Below, in pieces: positions 59,159 to 64,000 of a DNA stretch of 64,000 bases; the first letter of the stretch is position 1; each line of letters opens with the position of its first letter. Source of the stretch: Zerene cesonia. Lineage: Eukaryota > Arthropoda > Insecta > Lepidoptera > Pieridae. The stretch covers positions 124,001 through 188,000 of the forward strand of contig NC_052127.1 in assembly GCF_012273895.1 (NCBI RefSeq), written 5' to 3'. The notes under the pieces were generated by a model. The model did no database searches, was not told where the DNA came from, and saw nothing but the letters and a program-made list of their open reading frames with translations. A program made the position numbers and the translations under genes.

Positions 59159-60117
59159 CTTCCAAACTTTTTCGTTTAATATTGTAAGATCATACGAATT
59201 ATATTAGGTTTTACGTTAGACTCTTTAACGAGCATCCTAAACCTGCCCGTGGTAGGTGACCAGTTACACAAAAATCGATAAACCCAGACCCCATTTTGTG
59301 CAGTCGGCTATATTGGTTTAAATCTGATATAGTGTTTCACTTATCAAGTTCGTTTGATACCCATATTGGTGTTGTGAAAAAATATTTGATTTGAAATTTT
59401 GTGGCGGCAGCCATCTTTGTTAGTTTTTCATAAATCGTCACACACAGCTAAGAACCATTGCAAAGAAACTAGCTTTGAAATAAAAATCCGTATCGAACCG
59501 GACTAACCGTTTGATAGCTACAGCACATACACAAGCGCCCGCGCACACACACACAAATCGATTACATTATCTAACTTATAACACCCCTATTTGCACCTGG
59601 TATTCATAATACATTTGCCCATAAGGAAATAAATTTATCTTTCGCATAGACTAACTAAGATATGGCTTACCTAACCCAACTTTTAGACTGAATCTAAGTT
59701 CATTTACTGTCAATTAAAATGCAGCTTGTACCACGGTAGCTCCTTGTAAAACGAATGAAAATAAATTTCATTTTATTCAAACGAAAAATGTAAAGCAATT
59801 TCGCAATTTATTTACTTAACTCCTTTTCCTCTTTTTCTTGTCTTCTCTTTGCAGACTTTCTAAGTCAATATCATTATCTTAAGAAATGTTTTTAATCGTT
59901 GCCATCTGGATTGGAAAATTGCTTTTTCACAAAGTCAAAGTCGAGTAGTTTGTTATAGACTGTGTTTCAAAATAAGATATAGGTGGATTTTGGATTAAAT
60001 AGTCTTTAAAATTGGCGTTTAATTACGATTGAGTAGTTCGTATTATATGAATTATAGACAATTGATAACATGATTAAATACCAAAAAAATTAATATAGGT
60101 ATATCTAGTTATATTAT

Positions 60118-60280
60118 CTATATATCTAAAATTCTCCTGTCACAATGTTGGTTACCATACGCCTCCGAAACGGCTGGACCGATGTGTGGGTGCGGGTAGG
60201 TCTGAGAATCGGCCACCATCTATTTTTCATACCCCGAAATGACAAGAGTAAGGCACAAGCGTTTGCAGGGTCGGATAGAA
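60118..60280 (+). mobile_element. Helitron family B, 3' end eroded
   Basis: TAAAATTCTCCTGTCACAATG, GCCTCCGAAACGGCTGGACC and GTCTGAGAATCGGCC, ending GTTTGCAGGGTCGGAT. Confidence 0.5.
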
Positions 60281-61269
60281 ATATTATAATTGCGAAAGTA
60301 ACTCTGTCTGCCTGTCTCTTCTACGCGCCCTAACAACTGTTCAATTTTATCCCGGAAATGAAACGGGTATGAGAGCCTATCCTTTCATAGACGACACAGG
60401 CGAAGCCGCGGGCGGGAAGCTATATGTAATAAACATCAATGTTCATCACACACGTTTGATCCCTTATAATTATCTAATACCTTTATAACGGAGGAAAAGA
60501 GGAGCTTGAGGGATATAGAACATAATACTCTTTGATAATTATTACATTACTGCTACGGAAATGAACGTTTGTTTGTATAATACTCAATCAACTACGAATG
60601 CCGTTAGGTATATTTAGTACGCTGATAAATTAAAGTCTAGAATAACAGTCTTTGGTGCCAAGGATATGTTAGCATAATAACTGCGAAAAATTAATAATCA
60701 AATGTTGAATAGTCCATCCATCATTAGACTAGATTAAAATTATAAATCATGTACGTCTCATTAAAATATATCTAGTTCTATTCAATACTTAGGAATGGAA
60801 ATCCTTATAAAACTATTAAATCCTTGATATCTACTGTCCACTATATATCTACTGACCAATACATTATCTCTTACTTCCTAAACTAAACTAATTCGAGTGA
60901 AAGGAAAATTGAAGTAATGGTAGAACATCAATTTGTTTTATGCAAACTCTTTGGAATGCGAAAAAAATAATACGTACCAACCTTTTTAGTGATAAAATAA
61001 AATAAAATATAGGACGACCCCGGCCCTCCCCAGTGTCCCCACCTAACAATCTTATTTAGAAGATTACATTAAGAGCATTTTATTTGGGAGGTCAGGCAGG
61101 GTCGCAAAATAGTTTTCAGTTATCTATTCAGTACATTGTAATACATTTATCCGTTGGGAGTATTCAAGTAGGTGATAGAAGAAATTAGAGATGATAAAGC
61201 GAAAATAAAACAACGAAATTTCTGTATCGGTCTGGATGTACGACAACCTAATTTTATATATATAATCTT

Positions 61270-61482
61270 ATATAAACTAATACATAATATATATGAGAAA
61301 GTAATTCTTTCTGTCTGCCTATACGATTATGTCTCTTCTTCACGCCTAAACCAATAAACTGATTTGGATGAAAATTTTAGTAAATAGTTTGGGACTTGGG
61401 AAGGGCCAGAGGAACGTTTTTATACCAGTGACCGTCTATTATTTAATTTGACTATGCGGGTGAAGCCGCGGCCGGAAACTAG
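61270..61482 (+). mobile_element. Helitron-like family J relative
   Basis: TTCTTTCTGTCTGCC, CTTCACGCCTAAACC, CGGGTGAAGCCGCGGCCGG and end AAACTAG. A similar shorter piece is at 60282-60420. Confidence 0.45.
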
Positions 61483-61570
61483 TATTTATATGCTAAGAAA
61501 ATGTAACAGGCGACAATTTTCAGTTTAAATACAAGCTGAAAACATCAAATGACATAATTATTATTACAGA

Positions 61571-61730
61571 CTAGCTATTCGCCCCGGTTACACCCGTGGC
61601 ACACAAATAGCCTATGTCACTCAGTGTAGTTGCAGCTTTCTAATGGTGAAAAAATTTTTCAAATCGGTCCAGCCGTTCACGCGTGATGGCGTAACAAAGT
61701 GAAATAGGGATTCATTTTTATATACATAGA
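61571..61730 (-). mobile_element. Helitron-like family C
   Basis: CTAGCTATTCGCCCCGG, TCTAATGGTGAAAAAATTTTTC and TATATACATAGA at the high end. Confidence 0.58.
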
Positions 61731-62550
61731 TATTTTAATAATTGAGCGAAATAAGGTAATTGGAACAGATAGCTTCCAAGTGATAAGGCCGACGAATAAA
61801 CAAATAAATTCTTTATACATTATAGTAATAAATTTCTTTTTTGCGTAATCCTTAATTAGTGTAAAAATAGTCATTGTTTCATACAGAAGTAGTGTATTTG
61901 TCGCATTAATGAAGTTAAGCTTATGGTAACTTATATTTATAATTAGGTATCTCACTAACTTTCTCTTAATGGGAAAAAATGTATAGACCTTTGTCTTTAC
62001 CGCTTGCCCCGGGTCGATTTAGTTATCATACTAAGGTTGGAGACAAATCAACATATCATCAAAATTCGTTCAACCGTTCTTGAGTTTGATATAACTTACA
62101 GCACATTCATGTGTAAATTTAAAAAAAGTGGCATTAAAAGATAAATATTTAAGACATAAATACATATACATTCTTTATTCTACATCTTTAAAGAAATTAA
62201 AAACCATTTCTTCAAAACCTTCGCGGTAAGTTCCCCTAAAATACATAGAAATTCTCTCACGTATATTTCAAATTCAAATATTTCTGTTTGCATACAAAGC
62301 GGAGGCAGGTGATAATCTTTGCAATAATTATTGATAACATGCGAAACACGATATTAGTTTATTTTAGCGCTAGGTGATGTACCCGGCTTAGCTTGGACGC
62401 AAACGGAAAGTATCCTGTATTATATAGTTTATCAACTATTTAAGTACGGAGTTTCATCCGAATCAGTCCAACCTTTTTTGCAAGACATTACTTATGTTAT
62501 TATTAAAATATCTTAAAAAACATTTTATTAATTTCAAATATATTTAAATA

Positions 62551-62750
62551 CTAGCTGCGCCCCGAGGTTTCTCTCGAATTAGTTCGTATCCTGTAAGAAT
62601 ATTGGGATAAAAAGTTGCCTATATGTTATTCCAGTTGTCCAGCTGTCTACATACCAAATTGCATTGCAATCGGTTCAGTAGTTTTTGCATGAAAGAGCAA
62701 CAAACACACACACACCCTTATAAACTTTCGCATTTATAATATTAGTAGGA
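62551..62750 (-). mobile_element. Helitron family A
   Basis: Reverse copy: CTAGCTGCGCCCCGAGG ... TTATAATATTAGTAGGA; 200 bp. Confidence 0.75.
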
Positions 62751-63373
62751 TGGATAACTCTTTACTCCGTAACTCCATTAGCTCAGGGAGCTTTTTATGA
62801 ATCGTGAATAGTTTTCGTTTCAATCAGTTTTATCTTATCAAATCAGATATTTAATATCGACATAAGAGGAGTAAAAAAATCGCACTTTGATACCGTTAAA
62901 ATTTTACAAATCGCGATTTATTCTTTATAACAACTTTATCCTACTTTAAATTTTACTAAAAATGTGTCCATATAATTTATGATTCAAAACATCGGAGGAA
63001 TTCTATTCAATAACTGAATATATTAAAACAAGAAGCACTCGAGACGGGTGTTAGGTGACGCGCTGTTATATTAGACGACGCTTCCGCCACTTCCGTTGCG
63101 TACATTCGGAATTTCATTACTTTTATCGTAAACATGCTTCGTTTTAATTAAAATATAATCCCTTTGTGAAAGATGGCATGTGTTTCTTAAATGTGGATTT
63201 AATTTAAGACTGTTCGAAATAATTTGTTTTATTTATTTCTTTTTTTTTTCTTTAATATTATAAATAAACAAATAATAAAGCAGTGAAACCTATGGTAAAG
63301 AATAGGAGGGCGTCGGACATTATATAAAAGGCATTTGTCTTCTATACTGGAGTATAGAGTACTGGCCTGGTTA
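62751..63373. other. Intergenic before the minisatellite
   Basis: AT-rich, with a CpG-containing patch at 63050-63120 (GACGCGCTG, GACGACGCTTCCGCC). No gene or known repeat recognised. Confidence 0.5.
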
Positions 63374-63856
63374 GATAGAACGCGAACTTAGCGCGCGTCA
63401 GAGCGCTTATCTGCGCTGACGCTATGACGCTGACGCTAATCTGCGCTGACGCTTTGACGCTGACGCTATGATGCTGACGCTATGACGCTGACGCTATGAC
63501 GCTGATGCTATGACGCTAACGCTATGGCGCTGTCGCTATGACGCTGACGCTATGACGCCATATTGTATTGTTCTACGCGCTAACGTCTCTGTCGGATAGA
63601 ACGCGAAGTTAGCGCGCGTCAGAGCGCTCATCTGACGCTGACGCTATGACGCTGATGCTATGACGACATATTGTATTGTTCTACGCGCTAATGTCTTTGT
63701 CGGATAGAACCCGAACTTAGCGCGCGTCAGAGCGCTCATCTGACGCTGACGCTATGACGACACATTGTATTGTTCTACGCGTTAATGTCTTTGTCGGATA
63801 GAACCCGAACTTAGCGCGCGTCAGAGCGCTCATCTGACGCTGACGCTATGACGCCG
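63374..63856. repeat. GC-rich two-level tandem repeat (minisatellite)
   Basis: Four units start GATAGAAC[GC]CGAA at 63374, 63595, 63703 and 63797, with lengths 221, 108, 94 and partial. Each holds AGCGCGCGTCAGAGCGCT, a variable number of 14-base GCTGACGCTATGAC subunits, and ATTGTATTGTTCTACGCG. Length differences are close to multiples of 14. Confidence 0.85.
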
Positions 63857-64000
63857 AATTATGCTTCGTGGTAAATTTATTTCAAATTTAATTCTTATAT
63901 ACATTTATGACCTCAAGACTTATGACTACACTATAATACTACAAAGACACACTTTGACAAATTCATAGAAGAACAGACATATCGCTAGAAGAATAGCACT

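Noticed and set aside
2813..62750. A CRISPR-like array from the repeated ~200 bp unit
   Set aside because: Copies are kilobases apart, in both orientations, with Helitron termini and no spacer regularity.

Overview
This is an AT-rich nuclear scaffold piece from an insect, almost certainly a moth or butterfly. The support is the repeat content: twelve clear copies of a ~200 bp element starting TCCTACTAATATTATAAATG and ending GCGCAGCTAG (a non-autonomous Helitron of the kind common in Lepidoptera), other Helitron-like families, and several tRNA-derived SINE families. There are no operons, CRISPR arrays or bacterial signals. Two runs of exactly 1000 N (10243-11242 and 27080-28079) are assembly placeholders.

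Only one convincing host gene is present, on the minus strand from about 32607 down to 21426. I rebuilt it from eight exons joined by GT-AG introns whose phases all agree. It encodes a secreted 521-residue serine protease homolog: a signal peptide, a cysteine-free charged N-terminal region of about 165 residues encoded by one exon, a chymotrypsin-fold domain with its three core disulfide pairs, and a Thr-rich C-terminal tail on its own exon. All three catalytic residues are replaced (His57 to Ser, Asp102 to Asn, Ser195 to Ala), while Asp194 and an Arg-Ile activation-like site remain. It is probably a non-enzymatic, secreted binding or regulatory protein. A TATA-like box and initiator-like site lie just upstream.

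Layout: 1-20470 is intergenic and repeat-rich, with Helitrons, fold-back elements, SINEs, a perfect 70 bp inverted repeat around the first gap, and two strong hairpins. A decayed LINE reverse-transcriptase C-terminus lies at 20552-20770. The gene occupies 21426-32607; its introns hold SINE, Helitron and LINE pieces, and one SINE ends about 30 bases before an exon. From 32608 to 63373 is a gene-poor repeat landscape with a 168 bp PIF/Harbinger-like MITE, a tRNA-like unit inside perfect 37 bp inverted repeats, and nested or chimeric Helitrons. A GC-rich minisatellite with two levels of repetition lies at 63374-63856.

Limits: exon joins come from splice-site reading and phase, not transcripts. 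Repeat classes rest on termini, internal boxes and copies within the window. Many repeat borders are approximate by a few to tens of bases.
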